A stretch of 61,703 nucleotides of DNA, taken from Nitrososphaerales archaeon. Lineage in GTDB: Archaea > Thermoproteota > Nitrososphaeria > Nitrososphaerales > Gagatemarchaeaceae. The notes beneath the pieces are model-generated. The model saw nothing but the letters and a program-made list of their open reading frames with translations. It had not been told where the DNA came from and did no database searches. The position numbers were made by a program, and so were the translations under genes. The DNA lies in the NCBI GenBank assembly GCA_014874415.1, contig JACWAI010000084.1:1-61703 (forward strand), in the 5' to 3' direction. Below are positions 16,125-24,525 of the stretch, in pieces. How positions within the stretch are numbered: the stretch's first letter is position 1; every line of letters begins with the position of its first letter.

Positions 16125-16502
16125 GTGGTGAAGAAAAATAGCGCCTCGGTTCAGCGACTCATCGAGCTCAAAATTTGCCAGCCCTCGGACATCAGGCAGG
16201 CCAGAGTAGATGCGGAGAAGCTTGCGACTCCAGAATACGCAGCGAAGCTGAGAACGACTGAAAAGCTCCTCGGGGCAATCGGCGATCCCACCAGGATCAA
16301 GATTCTGCTGCTTCTTTCCAGACGAGAGATGTGCGTCTGCGAACTCGAGTCTGCCCTTGAGTTACCACAACCAACAGTGTCTCACCACCTTGGGCTCCTG
16401 GAACAGGCAAACCTGCTCGAGAGGAGTAAGAAGGCGAGGTGGGTGTTCTACAAAGTGCGTGACTCTCCAGTCTTGGACCTGGTCAAGGGACTGATGTTGT
16501 AG
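16125..16502 (+). CDS. arsR: ArsR-family arsenic-responsive repressor
   Basis: The 125-residue protein has the ArsR winged helix: AIGDPTRIKILLLLSRREMCVCELESALE, LPQPTVSHHLGLLEQANLL and the wing RSKKARWVFYKV. The CVC motif (Cys70, Cys72) in the alpha3 helix is the classical As(III)/Sb(III) site (ELCVCDL type). Metalloid binding should release DNA. It leads an operon with arsC, which starts two bases after its stop, and Acr3. The tandem GTG-GTG at 16125 is the start. Confidence 0.9.
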   Translation: MVKKNSASVQRLIELKICQPSDIRQARVDAEKLATPEYAAKLRTTEKLLGAIGDPTRIKILLLLSRREMCVCELESALELPQPTVSHHLGLLEQANLLERSKKARWVFYKVRDSPVLDLVKGLML

Positions 16503-16504
16503 GT

Positions 16505-16981
16505 ATGCCTAATCCCAGCCCCAAGATCTTGTTCGTCTGCGTGGAGAACGCCGGGCGGAGCCAGATGGCGGAGGCGTTCGCGAGGAGGAAGGGTCTCCAG
16601 GCGTCGAGCGCCGGGACCATGCCCGCCGCTCAGGTCAATCCGGCGGTCGTACAGGCCATGTCAGAAAAGGCGTTCGTATTCAACATGAAGAAGCCGAAGA
16701 TGCTCACCACGGAGATGATCGACGCGGCTGATCTTGTCGTCACCATGGGTTGTTCCATCGAGAAGGTGTGCCCGAGGCCCATGCTCGAAAAGATGAACAA
16801 GAAGCTCGTCGACTGGAACCTCGAAGACCCGAAGGGAATGCCGCTCCCCGAAGTGAGGAAGATCAGGAACGAGATTGAGAAAAGGGTCGAAGAGCTTGCA
16901 AAGAACCAACAGTGTCGACTTCGCCTAGTGGCGCGTTTTGAAGTAGCTGAACGGATACTCCCCAATGCCCGAGTCCGATAG
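16505..16981 (+). CDS. arsC: Arsenate reductase, LMW-phosphatase type, with aberrant C-terminus
   Basis: The 158-residue protein has the catalytic loop FVCVENAGRSQMAEAF with Cys12-X5-Arg18. Cys83 and Cys89 (MGCSIEKVC) complete the thioredoxin-coupled triad that reduces arsenate to arsenite. About the first 136 residues match the family length. The last ~22 residues (from CRLRLVARF on) look unlike ArsC; their DNA is the antisense of a fragment of arsM. The true 3' end appears replaced. Thioredoxin and thioredoxin reductase genes 6-8 kb downstream could supply electrons. Confidence 0.88.
   Translation: MPNPSPKILFVCVENAGRSQMAEAFARRKGLQASSAGTMPAAQVNPAVVQAMSEKAFVFNMKKPKMLTTEMIDAADLVVTMGCSIEKVCPRPMLEKMNKKLVDWNLEDPKGMPLPEVRKIRNEIEKRVEELAKNQQCRLRLVARFEVAERILPNARVR
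16925..16978 (-). pseudogene. Remnant of a second arsM 3' end, antisense within arsC
   Basis: The minus strand encodes SDSGIGEYPFSYF, then KTRH and a stop. The intact ArsM at 18142-18897 has SDSNIGEYPFSYF in its C-terminus. At DNA level 16941-16980 matches 18197-18236 at 32 of 40 bases. The homology stops on both sides, so this is a fossil of a deleted arsM copy fused to the arsC 3' end. Confidence 0.7.
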
Positions 16982-17029
16982 GTTCTCTGTTGATTGCAAA
17001 AAGATGAAGGTTGAGGAAGAAAAATCGCC

Positions 17030-18127
17030 ATGGCCGTAAGCTCGAGGGGCCGTCTCTCCTTTCTTACCAGATTCCTGACTGTTTGGATCTTCTCCGCGAT
17101 GGCCGTTGGGGTGGCCGCTGGCTACGCCTACCCCAACCTCTCTGGCGTCATCAACTCATTCAGCGTTGGCACCACTTCAATCCCGATAGCTCTGGGCCTC
17201 ATCTGGATGATGTATCCTCCCCTGGCACGTGTCCGCTATGAAGACCTTGGGAAGATAGTCAGCGCAAGGGGCTCTAAGACGATGCTTTCCGCCTCGCTGG
17301 TTCTGAACTGGCTGGTCGGGCCCCTCCTTATGTTCGCGCTGGCCTGGGTATTCCTGGCGAACTATCCAGACTTGAGGAATGGGTTGATCGTGATAGGACT
17401 GGCAAGGTGTATCGCCATGGTGATAGTGTGGAACGGCCTTGCAGAGGGGGACAGCGAGTGGGCAGCGATTCTAGTTGCCCTCAACTCTGTTTTCCAGATT
17501 ATCTTCTACAGCGTGTTGGCCTACTTCTATGTGACACTCGCCAGCTCTTGGATTTCGGGACAGGGAACGGTAGTCAACATCTCTCTCCTTGAGGTTGCCC
17601 AGTCGGTGGCAATCTACCTCGGCATCCCCTTCTTCGGAGGTATGGCAACGAGGTTCTACTTCCTGAGAGTGAAGGGCAAGTCGTGGTACGAAGGTGTCCT
17701 CATACCCAAGCTGGCTCCGACCTCCCTGGTCGCGCTTCTGTTCACAATAGTCGTGATGTTCTCGCTGAAGGGGCAATACATTGTCAGCCTCCCCTTGGAC
17801 GTCCTGAGGGTGGCCATCCCGTTGCTCGTCTATTTTCTCATCATGTTCTTCACGTCCTTTGGACTGGGTGTGTATTCGAAGATGGACTACGGAAGAACAG
17901 TGACTCTGGCCTTCACAGCGGCCAGCAACAACTTTGAGCTTGCCATAGCCGTTGCAATCTCGGTCTTCGGTCTCGCCTCCCAAGAAGCGTTTGCTACAGT
18001 AATAGGCCCACTCATCGAGGTCCCTGTGATGATCAGTCTCGTGAACGTTGCTTTATGGCTGAGGAAGAAATACTTCCCTCAGATTGAGAATGTTGCCAAT
18101 CGCAGACTTGTGAATGACCAGGGGTGA
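17030..18127 (+). CDS. acr3: Arsenite efflux permease Acr3
   Basis: The 365-residue protein has ten membrane helices and the Acr3 hallmarks: [19 protein letters not shown] with the essential Cys in the fourth helix, and the [19 protein letters not shown] broken-helix motif. It exports As(III), driven by the proton gradient. It follows arsC by 48 bases in the same orientation, completing the resistance operon arsR-arsC-acr3. The ATG at 17030 is the natural start. Confidence 0.92.
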   Translation: MAVSSRGRLSFLTRFLTVWIFSAMAVGVAAGYAYPNLSGVINSFSVGTTSIPIALGLIWMMYPPLARVRYEDLGKIVSARGSKTMLSASLVLNWLVGPLLMFALAWVFLANYPDLRNGLIVIGLARCIAMVIVWNGLAEGDSEWAAILVALNSVFQIIFYSVLAYFYVTLASSWISGQGTVVNISLLEVAQSVAIYLGIPFFGGMATRFYFLRVKGKSWYEGVLIPKLAPTSLVALLFTIVVMFSLKGQYIVSLPLDVLRVAIPLLVYFLIMFFTSFGLGVYSKMDYGRTVTLAFTAASNNFELAIAVAISVFGLASQEAFATVIGPLIEVPVMISLVNVALWLRKKYFPQIENVANRRLVNDQG

Positions 18128-18141
18128 AATCAGAAGGCGAG

Positions 18142-18897
18142 TTATGGAGCTCTCAAGGAATTGGCAGAGGGCTTCCTTGCCTTGATGTGCGAGCTAAAGT
18201 AACTGAATGGATATTCACCGATGTTCGAGTCCGACACGTGGTCAATCTTTATGTCTTGGAATCCCGCGCTCGTGAGTAGCCTCTCGTATTCCGAGTCCGT
18301 GAGGGCTCCTGCGATGCAAGCTGACCACGAGTCCATGTCCTTCCTGGCGGCGTCAGGAATCTCCTTCTGGAGGGTGACGTCGGCCACCGCAAAGACGCCG
18401 TCCTCCTTCAGCACGCGGAAGGACTCTCTGAATACTGCGAGTTTGTCGGGAGAGAGATTAATCACGCAGTTCGATATGACGTAGTCGACGGCGTTCGACT
18501 CGATCGGAAGATATTCGATCTCCCCGAGCCTGAACTCTGTGTTCGCATACTTGTCTCCATACGTGGATTTCGTCTCCCTGGCCCTCCAGATCATCTCTGG
18601 CGTGGCGTCGACGCCGATCGCTTTACCGCTCGTGCCGACCAGCTGGGAGGCCCTGAAGATGTCTATCCCGCCCCCGCTGCCGAGGTCGAGGACCACGTCC
18701 CCCTCCCTCGGGTTAATCAGGAGCAGAGGAGAGCCGCATCCGGCGTTCACCGCTGATGCCTCGACTGGAACAGTCACACTCGAAGTGGCAAGGTTGACGT
18801 CGCCACAGTCTTCCCCAGCACAGCAGCTCGAATCGGAAGAGAGCGCTATCTTGGCATACCTTTCCTTGACCGCCTTCCTGATTTCAAGCTCTGACAT
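18142..18897 (-). CDS. arsM: Arsenite S-adenosylmethionine methyltransferase
   Basis: From ATG 18897 the protein has 251 residues. It shows SSCCAGEDCG, NAGCGSPLLLINPREGDVVLDLGSGGG (SAM motif I, broken here only for description) and ISNCVINLSPDK, whose Cys are the conserved As(III) ligands. It methylates arsenite to volatile or less toxic species. An A-box-like CAATAAATAC about 25-30 bases upstream of 18897 supports this start over the longer frame. It is convergent with acr3 (14-base gap). Confidence 0.92.
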   Translation of the reverse strand: MSELEIRKAVKERYAKIALSSDSSCCAGEDCGDVNLATSSVTVPVEASAVNAGCGSPLLLINPREGDVVLDLGSGGGIDIFRASQLVGTSGKAIGVDATPEMIWRARETKSTYGDKYANTEFRLGEIEYLPIESNAVDYVISNCVINLSPDKLAVFRESFRVLKEDGVFAVADVTLQKEIPDAARKDMDSWSACIAGALTDSEYERLLTSAGFQDIKIDHVSDSNIGEYPFSYFSSHIKARKPSANSLRAP

Positions 18898-19055
18898 GTT
18901 CTCGTGTTGCTTGTTCTGTGGGGTATTTATTGACCGAGCCTGGCTCGTGGCAGGTTTCTTGCTGGGCTCGAGGACCCTGAACGACACCCCTTCGGGCGTT
19001 GCATAAGCAGTGGCGCATGCATAAATAACAAGATGCCCGCGAATGCTGCCGGAGA

Positions 19056-19550
19056 ATGGGGACCGTCACAGCTGCCCTCGCAATACTCCATGTCGTCTTT
19101 GGAATGAACTTCCTGGGCGCCGTCTTTGTCCTCAATCTGGTCTTGGGCCCCATCGTGCTGTTGCTTTCTCCCCAGACGGTGAGGGAATTCTTCTCAAAGT
19201 TCTGGCCGGCCATGGCGAGGTTCCTTCACATCTCGATAGGCGGAACAGCTTTGTTTGGGATTCTACTTTACGTCTCCGGCAGCTTCAGTTCCTCCTCTGG
19301 GACACCGGAAATCTACCTTGACGCCGGAATTGTCCTTGGGATTCTCGCGATCATCGAAGGGGAGGCGCTTCAGGTTCCAGCCGTCAACAAACTGACCAAG
19401 CAGATTTCAGCAGAAGGGAGCTCGACGGGGCAGCAAGGGTTCACTCCCGACCAGCTGAAGGTCTTCAACAGGGTGAAAGTGGGAGGAATAATCGGTGTAT
19501 TGACAATCACTCTTTCGGTGATCTTCATGGTCGCCGCAGCCTGGGCCTGA
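19056..19550 (+). CDS. Four-helix membrane protein, unknown function
   Basis: The 164-residue protein has four hydrophobic segments (about 5-30, 50-75, 87-105 and 140-163) and a polar loop QISAEGSSTGQQGFTPDQL between the last two. The layout recalls DUF2269-like or copper-resistance-type small membrane proteins, but I see no diagnostic motif. A GCATAAATAAC A-box lies at 19018-19028 and CCGGAGA precedes ATG 19056. It is divergent from arsM, so a role in metalloid stress is possible but unsupported. Confidence 0.7.
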   Translation: MGTVTAALAILHVVFGMNFLGAVFVLNLVLGPIVLLLSPQTVREFFSKFWPAMARFLHISIGGTALFGILLYVSGSFSSSSGTPEIYLDAGIVLGILAIIEGEALQVPAVNKLTKQISAEGSSTGQQGFTPDQLKVFNRVKVGGIIGVLTITLSVIFMVAAAWA

Positions 19551-19599
19551 CTGAATTAGCTGAGGTACCCTAACCACTAGTCCGGGGCGCCAAACGGGC

Positions 19600-19613
19600 A
19601 CTTCCGCGGAAGT
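19600..19613. promoter_or_regulatory. Perfect 14-bp palindrome upstream of the hydrolase gene
   Basis: ACTTCCGCGGAAGT immediately precedes an AT-rich CATTTAA stretch and lies 31 bases before ATG 19644. It is a candidate operator at or next to the A-box. Confidence 0.35.
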
Positions 19614-19643
19614 CATTTAACCCAAGGGACTGGGAACGAAGTC

Positions 19644-20417
19644 ATGGGCACTTACACCACCGGCATGTACGAAGGGATGCTCTCGGAAACCGTGATGATT
19701 GACGGGCACAAGAGTCTGAGGACTAATGCGTACTTCTCGCGCCCCCTGGGCGCAGGCCCGTTCCCAGGGGTCGTCTTGGTCCATCACAGGCCGGGATGGG
19801 ATGGGTGGTACAAGGAGGCGACCAGGAGGTTCGCTTACCATGGGTACCTGGCCATCTGCCCAAACCTCTACTTCGGCTTCGGTCACGGGACGCCAGAGGA
19901 AGTGACTGAGAAGATGCGGGCCGCGGGAGGGGTTCACGATGACGACGTCGTCGCAGATATATCGAGCGCCGCAGCTTACCTGAAGTCTTTACCTATCAGC
20001 AGCGGCAGGGTGGCCGGGTTCGGTTCATGCTCGGGAGGACGCCACGTCTTCCTTGTCGCGTGCAGGACCAGGGCGCTCGACGCGGCCGTAGACTGTTGGG
20101 GAGGGTCCGTGGTGATGAAGAAAGAGGACCTGACCCCGAACGCGCCGGTATCTCCCCTGGATTACACAAGAGACCTGTCGTGCCCGTTGTTGGGACTCTT
20201 CGGGGAGGAGGACAGGAACCCCGGCCCCGAACAGGTCGCACAGATCGAGGCGGAGTTGAAGAGGCTGGGCAAGACATACGAGTTCCACAGCTATCCGAAC
20301 GCCGGCCACGGTTTCTTCTACTATCACACTCCGGCGTACAGGCAGGAGCAGGCAGTCGACGGATGGAACAAGATATGGTCGTTCCTTGACAGAAACCTAG
20401 GCGGGCCGTCCGGCTAG
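19644..20417 (+). CDS. Dienelactone hydrolase-family protein
   Basis: The 257-residue alpha/beta hydrolase has the catalytic triad Cys129 in GFGSCSGGRH, Asp190 in GEEDRNPGP and His222 in NAGHGFFYY. A Cys nucleophile in GxCxGG is specific to the dienelactone hydrolase family (carboxymethylenebutenolidase-like), which opens lactones or cleaves related esters. The N-terminal PGVVLVHHRPGWDGWYKE forms the oxyanion region. It is a single gene, and the physiological substrate is not evident. Confidence 0.85.
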   Translation: MGTYTTGMYEGMLSETVMIDGHKSLRTNAYFSRPLGAGPFPGVVLVHHRPGWDGWYKEATRRFAYHGYLAICPNLYFGFGHGTPEEVTEKMRAAGGVHDDDVVADISSAAAYLKSLPISSGRVAGFGSCSGGRHVFLVACRTRALDAAVDCWGGSVVMKKEDLTPNAPVSPLDYTRDLSCPLLGLFGEEDRNPGPEQVAQIEAELKRLGKTYEFHSYPNAGHGFFYYHTPAYRQEQAVDGWNKIWSFLDRNLGGPSG

Positions 20418-20583
20418 CCGCTCATTTCTTGGACCCATGGGAGGCCCTTCCTTGGTCAATGCCACAGGCTGATGCGCTCGAGGACGAGACCAGGGAGTTT
20501 TGAATCCTTTCAGGCATATTGGGAGGAGTGCCGGCGAACTTCGGTAGCAGGCTAATATCCCACAGGACTTCCTGGTAAGTAGA

Positions 20584-21522
20584 ATGCGCCTCGTACTAGG
20601 CCCGACTGGATCCATTAGCAGCGCGACCGTCAACGAGCTGACGTCGGCCGGAAAACCGGTCAGGGCCCTGGTGCGAAATCCCGCGAAGGCAAGGAAGGTC
20701 CTGGCCAGCCCAGACAGGGTGGAGTTCGTCGAAGGTTCGGTCGAAGACGTTCAGACGCTGAAGAAGGCGTTCGATGGAGTCGACGTCTTCTACAACTGCA
20801 TCAACGTGCCATACCAGCAGTGGTCCCGTCTGGCAGAGATCCACGGTAGAATCACCGACGCTGCGAGGAAAGGCAAGGCGCGCATGGTGTTTCCAGGAAA
20901 TGTGTACATCTACGGTCACCCCCAGACGCCCAAGGTTAGGGAAGACCACCCGAGGAATCCCATCTCAAGAAAGGGACGGATAAGAGTCGGGCTGGAGGAG
21001 AAATTCATGCGGCTTTCCCGGATCGGGGAAGTCCCCTCCGTCATCGTCCGCTTCCCGGATTACTACGGCCCGAACGCGGCCTCCATTGCGGAGGAGATAT
21101 TCCATTCAGCACTCGAAAACAAGACCGCCCGCTGGTACGGAAGGCTCGATGTGGCACATGAGTTCATCTTCGTTTCCGACGCGGCGAAGGCCATGGTGAT
21201 CGCCTCGGAACGGCCCGACGCGGTGAGTCAGGACTTCAATGTCCCGGGTCCCGAGCCGATTATCGTTCGTGAGTGGATTCGCCTCGTTTACAAACAGGCT
21301 GGCTTCGAGCCGAAGATGAAAGGTACCAGCCCGGCACTTGTACGCCTGACGGGTTTGTTCAACAGCCTGGCCAGGGAGTACGTCGAGATGCAGTACCTAG
21401 CGCAGGAGCCACTCGTTCTGGACGGTACCAAGTTCGACCAGTTCTTCGGTACCAAGTACCCGGCGAGGAGCTACGAAGGCGGGATAAGAGAAACGCTGGC
21501 GTGGATGAAACGGAGCGCATGA
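20584..21522 (+). CDS. NAD(P)-binding SDR/epimerase-like protein
   Basis: This 312-residue protein has an N-terminal Rossmann region (LVLGPTGSISSATVNELTSAG), ALVRNP, VEFVEGSVEDV and later FPGNVYIYG, where an SDR Tyr would sit in YIYG. It then reads RFPDYYGPNA, the extended-SDR pattern for nucleotide-sugar epimerases or atypical NmrA-like reductases. The nucleotide motif is GxTGxIS rather than GxxGxxG. Function unknown. It is preceded by 166 bases in which I see no gene. Confidence 0.8.
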   Translation: MRLVLGPTGSISSATVNELTSAGKPVRALVRNPAKARKVLASPDRVEFVEGSVEDVQTLKKAFDGVDVFYNCINVPYQQWSRLAEIHGRITDAARKGKARMVFPGNVYIYGHPQTPKVREDHPRNPISRKGRIRVGLEEKFMRLSRIGEVPSVIVRFPDYYGPNAASIAEEIFHSALENKTARWYGRLDVAHEFIFVSDAAKAMVIASERPDAVSQDFNVPGPEPIIVREWIRLVYKQAGFEPKMKGTSPALVRLTGLFNSLAREYVEMQYLAQEPLVLDGTKFDQFFGTKYPARSYEGGIRETLAWMKRSA

Positions 21523-21601
21523 ACTAGACCATTCGACAAGCGAAACTCACGTTCGCGCCGCCGGGTTCTTATAGGCCCCCGGGCGCCTGAAATCGAGAAA
21601 T

Positions 21602-21988
21602 ATGGTATCAGAGAAAATCCTTCGATTCCAGAACAAAGGCAAGGATCCAGCTCAGGTAGCCCAGCAAATCGAGCAGCAACTCAAGGCAGATGGCTACAAG
21701 ACCCAGTCTACGACAGCACCAGTAGGCAACGTAATCCAGGCGCAGAAGGCGGGCATACTGCGCGACCTCGTCGCCGCGGACAGGTGCTTCACGATTATGA
21801 CCAGCGGCCAGCCAAACGACTTCACGGTCCACGTAGGGATCGGGAAGTGGTTCCAGAACATCGGAGTCGCCGCCGCAGAGACTCTGCTCTTATCTGGGCT
21901 CTTCCTCGCCGTCGATGTCCCAGAGATGCTCTGGACGACGCACGTCGAGGGACAGCTCTCCAAGCAGATTCAATCCATCGTGGGCTGA
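21602..21988 (+). CDS. Hypothetical protein with one hydrophobic segment
   Basis: This 128-residue protein has a charged N-terminal part (KILRFQNKGKDPAQVAQQIEQ), a beta-rich middle and one hydrophobic stretch near residues 86-108 (VAAAETLLLSGLFLAVDVPE). The layout, lipid-binding-like head plus one helix, recalls SHOCT or DUF-type proteins, but I cannot name it. An A-box-like TTCTTATA lies about 30 bases upstream, favouring ATG 21602. Confidence 0.6.
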   Translation: MVSEKILRFQNKGKDPAQVAQQIEQQLKADGYKTQSTTAPVGNVIQAQKAGILRDLVAADRCFTIMTSGQPNDFTVHVGIGKWFQNIGVAAAETLLLSGLFLAVDVPEMLWTTHVEGQLSKQIQSIVG

Positions 21989-22107
21989 ACGCAGCCCCCG
22001 ACCCTCTCTTTTTGGGCCCAAGCAGGCGCTTCGAACAGGGCGATCTGCTTGCTTCCGCATGCGTCGACCGGGTCTGTTGACTGCCACTTCCATTCTGACC
22101 TGGAAGA

Positions 22108-22419
22108 TTAGACTATGAATTTGGGGCGCTTGGCGGCCGACGGACGGCTCGGCAGCGGGAACTCGCGCTCTAGCTTCCTGTAGAATTCGTCCCCGCAGAA
22201 CCATGGGAAGTCGGGAACCCCGACCACCTTTATCCTACCGTCTATGATGATGGTCGGCACCGCGCTGACGCCGTACCGCTTGATTGCCCTTCTGTTCTTG
22301 GGGTCACCAACGGCCAGAGTTTGCATCTCACAGTCCTTGCACTTTCCGACCTCCACTGCATCCACGGCCTCCCTGCAGAGGTCGCAACCTCCAGTGAATA
22401 CTTGGATTCTATGCGGCAT
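22108..22419 (-). CDS. Thioredoxin-like/glutaredoxin-like protein with CDLC
   Basis: The 103-residue protein opens MPHRIQVFTGGCDLCREAVD with Cys12 and Cys15. It then has a second Cys pair (KCKDCEM) and the cis-proline loop YGVSAVPTIIIDGR typical of the thioredoxin fold. It resembles the small archaeal thioredoxin-like MTH895 type. A role as a disulfide or sulfur/metal reductant is likely. It is the last gene of the leftward redox group, after the Cys-rich mini-protein. Confidence 0.8.
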   Translation of the reverse strand: MPHRIQVFTGGCDLCREAVDAVEVGKCKDCEMQTLAVGDPKNRRAIKRYGVSAVPTIIIDGRIKVVGVPDFPWFCGDEFYRKLEREFPLPSRPSAAKRPKFIV

Positions 22420-22446
22420 AAGGGGTCGTTCTGCACTCGGTGGAGA

Positions 22447-22578
22447 TTAAGCCTTCCCATGGACTGTCGGCCAGCAACAGCAAGAGTTCAGCGTGCACTC
22501 CGGGCATTCGTTTGCCGACTTGCTGACTCGACAATCGCGAGGGTCGCAGACGCAATCAGCGCATCTCACGGCAGCCAT
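22447..22578 (-). CDS. 43-residue Cys-rich, metallothionein-like protein
   Basis: ATG 22578 opens a 43-residue frame with nine Cys (6, 9, 11, 16, 25, 28, 33, 34, 35) in the order CxxCxC, C, CxxC and a terminal CCC. No other reading frame here is coding. It lies 27 bases upstream of the thioredoxin-like gene on the same strand, and 74 bases after the membrane zinc-finger gene. A metal-buffering or zinc/copper-binding role is inferred from composition only. The start codon is not backed by a clear ribosome site. Confidence 0.6.
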   Translation of the reverse strand: MAAVRCADCVCDPRDCRVSKSANECPECTLNSCCCWPTVHGKA

Positions 22579-22652
22579 CTCCGATTAGCCCGTTCAAAAT
22601 CGAAAAAGGTGGAGGAGGCATTGGGACGTGCCATCCTGGATTGCCTCCCTTT

Positions 22653-23276
22653 CTACATCGGGTGTGCCTTCGCCTTGTGTTCCATCAGCTCTTGCTGACT
22701 TGCGAAGGATGCGCCGCATGCAGGACACTTGAATTGCTGTGGTGTTGCTGACATGTGATTCTTGCCGTGCTCCTTGAGTTCGCTCTCGGTCGCGAATGTG
22801 GCTCCGCACGCCGGGCATTTGTATGACGAACCGCTCTTCGGGACAGCCAGCGATGTCACGCCGCCCAGGACCAACCCGAAGATGACGTGAGCCACGAAGC
22901 TCCCGCCGACCATCGAACCCATCCCCATGAGAGAGGGCATCAGCACAGCCATCATCGGGAGGAAGAAGACGACCCAGACGACCACCCCCGCGACACCGCC
23001 GAGAACCAAAGCCCTGCCTGTGTTCTTCAGGTGCAAGACCGAGACCGAGGCTACGAGAGCACCGAAGATCGCCCCTGCGGCGAGTCCGGTGATTATGTGT
23101 AGCATCCATCCCGCTACCCATGACATCGAGCCCACTCCCATCTGCATCGCCGCAGCGACGAAGAATGGAGCTCCTCCAGTCATCGGGACCGGCATCATGT
23201 AGGCGATGGCGCCCATGACGAGCGCGCCGACGAATCCTCCGAGGATAGCGAAGGAGACTGTCCTAGACTTCGACAA
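22653..23276 (-). CDS. Membrane protein with two C-terminal C2H2 zinc fingers
   Basis: With TTG 23276 the protein has 207 residues. A GGAGGG ribosome site sits a few bases upstream in the trxA 3' end and supports this start. Four to five membrane helices span about residues 8-150. The tail carries two C2H2 fingers: YKCPACGATFATESELKEHGKNH and FKCPACGASFASQQELMEHKAKAH (described by their C..C..H..H ligands). Finger domains on a membrane anchor are unusual in archaea. It directly follows trxA, so a redox or zinc-sensing role is possible. Confidence 0.75.
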   Translation of the reverse strand: MSKSRTVSFAILGGFVGALVMGAIAYMMPVPMTGGAPFFVAAAMQMGVGSMSWVAGWMLHIITGLAAGAIFGALVASVSVLHLKNTGRALVLGGVAGVVVWVVFFLPMMAVLMPSLMGMGSMVGGSFVAHVIFGLVLGGVTSLAVPKSGSSYKCPACGATFATESELKEHGKNHMSATPQQFKCPACGASFASQQELMEHKAKAHPM

Positions 23277-23277
23277 T

Positions 23278-23622
23278 CTAGTTCCCTCCGAGAGCCGCGT
23301 CAATCTTCTCCCTGTAGACTTGCGCAGGGACGGCCCCGATGACCTTGTCCACGATGCGCCCGTCCTTGAAGATCATCACGGTCGGGATGCTCATGATCTG
23401 GTAGCGAAGTGCGAGGCTCTGGTTGGCGTCCGTGTCGACCTTGGCGAAGTTGACCCGGCCGCTGTATTCCTTCGAGAGGGACTCGATGACCGGGCCGACC
23501 ATTCTGCATGGACCGCACCAGTCAGCGAAGAAGTCCACCACGGTGGGTGTCGAAGACTTGAGCACGAAGCGCTCGAAGTCAGCTTGTTTGAGGTGATGTA
23601 TTCCGTTGTTGCTTTCTGACAT
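23278..23622 (-). CDS. trxA: Thioredoxin
   Basis: This 114-residue classical thioredoxin has the active site FFADWCGPCRMVGPVIESL, KVDTDAN and the cis-proline SIPTVMIFKDGR. It reduces protein disulfides and probably ArsC. It leads a leftward group with the zinc-finger membrane protein, whose start lies 1 base beyond its stop. It is divergent from the CARF-like regulator (130-base intergenic region), which could control both. Confidence 0.93.
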   Translation of the reverse strand: MSESNNGIHHLKQADFERFVLKSSTPTVVDFFADWCGPCRMVGPVIESLSKEYSGRVNFAKVDTDANQSLALRYQIMSIPTVMIFKDGRIVDKVIGAVPAQVYREKIDAALGGN

Positions 23623-23752
23623 GTTTCTCGAGTATTGCGGGCGGCGAGCGAAAGATAACTTTGTGTTGCAAGGATTAAATCAGAGATTTAAGTGAAGTTT
23701 AGCTCTTCAAGCCAAGTATAAGATTATAAGGAGTGGGCTGTTGCTCGTCTCA

Positions 23753-24412
23753 ATGAAGTACAACATAGTCGCGCCGCTTGGCGACAATCTCGAGTCGCTT
23801 TATGCGGTCGTCAGGGAGTTTCCAACCGAGAAGATCTTTCTGATTTCGACCGGGAAGCACAGAGAAAGAATAGACGAGCTGAAGGCAGTGGCGGACAAGC
23901 TCCGGATAGACGTCCAAGTCGTGGACCTCAAAGGAGGGCTCCTGGAGGGTATGTTCAAGACATTCGCCCAGATCAGGTCTGCCGTGAACGAAGACAGCAT
24001 CCTTGTCGATGTCTCGACGGGGGACAATCTCGAGAATTGCGCGGCGCTTTCAGCGTCGTACGTGAACGGCCTGAAGGCCCTCGCCATGATGGAGGACAAG
24101 CTGATGATGCTCCCAGTCCTGAAGTTCTCCTACTACCGGCTCCTGCCGGAAAGGAAACTGGCAATCTTGAACTTTCTGAAGACGCAGCCGGACTGCTGCA
24201 GCTCTCTGGAGGACTTGGCGGGAAGGACCAAGATGAGCCTCCCCCTCATATCCTACCATGTCAACGGGAACGCGAAGGCGGAAGGTCTGTTGACCATGGG
24301 GCTCGTCGAGACTCATGTGGGGCCCAGGGGCAAGACCCAAGTCATGTTGACAGAGCTCGGCCGCCTTATCGCGGAAGGTGCCATAGAACCGATGCAGGCT
24401 ACCGCCAAGTAG
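23753..24412 (+). CDS. CARF-like winged-helix transcriptional regulator (HFX_2341/Csa3-like)
   Basis: From ATG 23753 the protein has 219 residues. The N-terminal ~120 form an alpha/beta ligand fold: KYNIVAPLGDN..ESLYAVVREFP, KIFLISTGK and the loop VDVSTGDNLENCAALSASYV, which corresponds to the CARF nucleotide-binding loop. The C-terminal ~90 form a winged helix (LKTQPDCCSSLEDLAGRTKM...ISYHVN). No CRISPR array or cas gene is nearby, so it is an orphan, as in the HFX_2341/DUF6293 family. An A-box-like AGATTATAAGG lies at 23721-23731. A CC pair sits in the helix-turn-helix, a possible redox or metal switch. Confidence 0.75.
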   Translation: MKYNIVAPLGDNLESLYAVVREFPTEKIFLISTGKHRERIDELKAVADKLRIDVQVVDLKGGLLEGMFKTFAQIRSAVNEDSILVDVSTGDNLENCAALSASYVNGLKALAMMEDKLMMLPVLKFSYYRLLPERKLAILNFLKTQPDCCSSLEDLAGRTKMSLPLISYHVNGNAKAEGLLTMGLVETHVGPRGKTQVMLTELGRLIAEGAIEPMQATAK

Positions 24413-24525
24413 CGAGTAAGTTTCGATTCAGCGATGTGGTGAAGCATGCCTATGGGTTAAAGCGGAAGTTTTACTGTTAAGCTCAACCTGTTAATACGAT
24501 AACCTGGCTTTCGTGGACGACAATC

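Noticed and set aside
19551-19595. tRNA-like stretch on the minus strand (TAGTGGTTAGGGTACC)
   Set aside because: It resembles a tRNA D-arm, but no acceptor stem, anticodon arm or T-arm can be paired, and it abuts the end of a protein gene.
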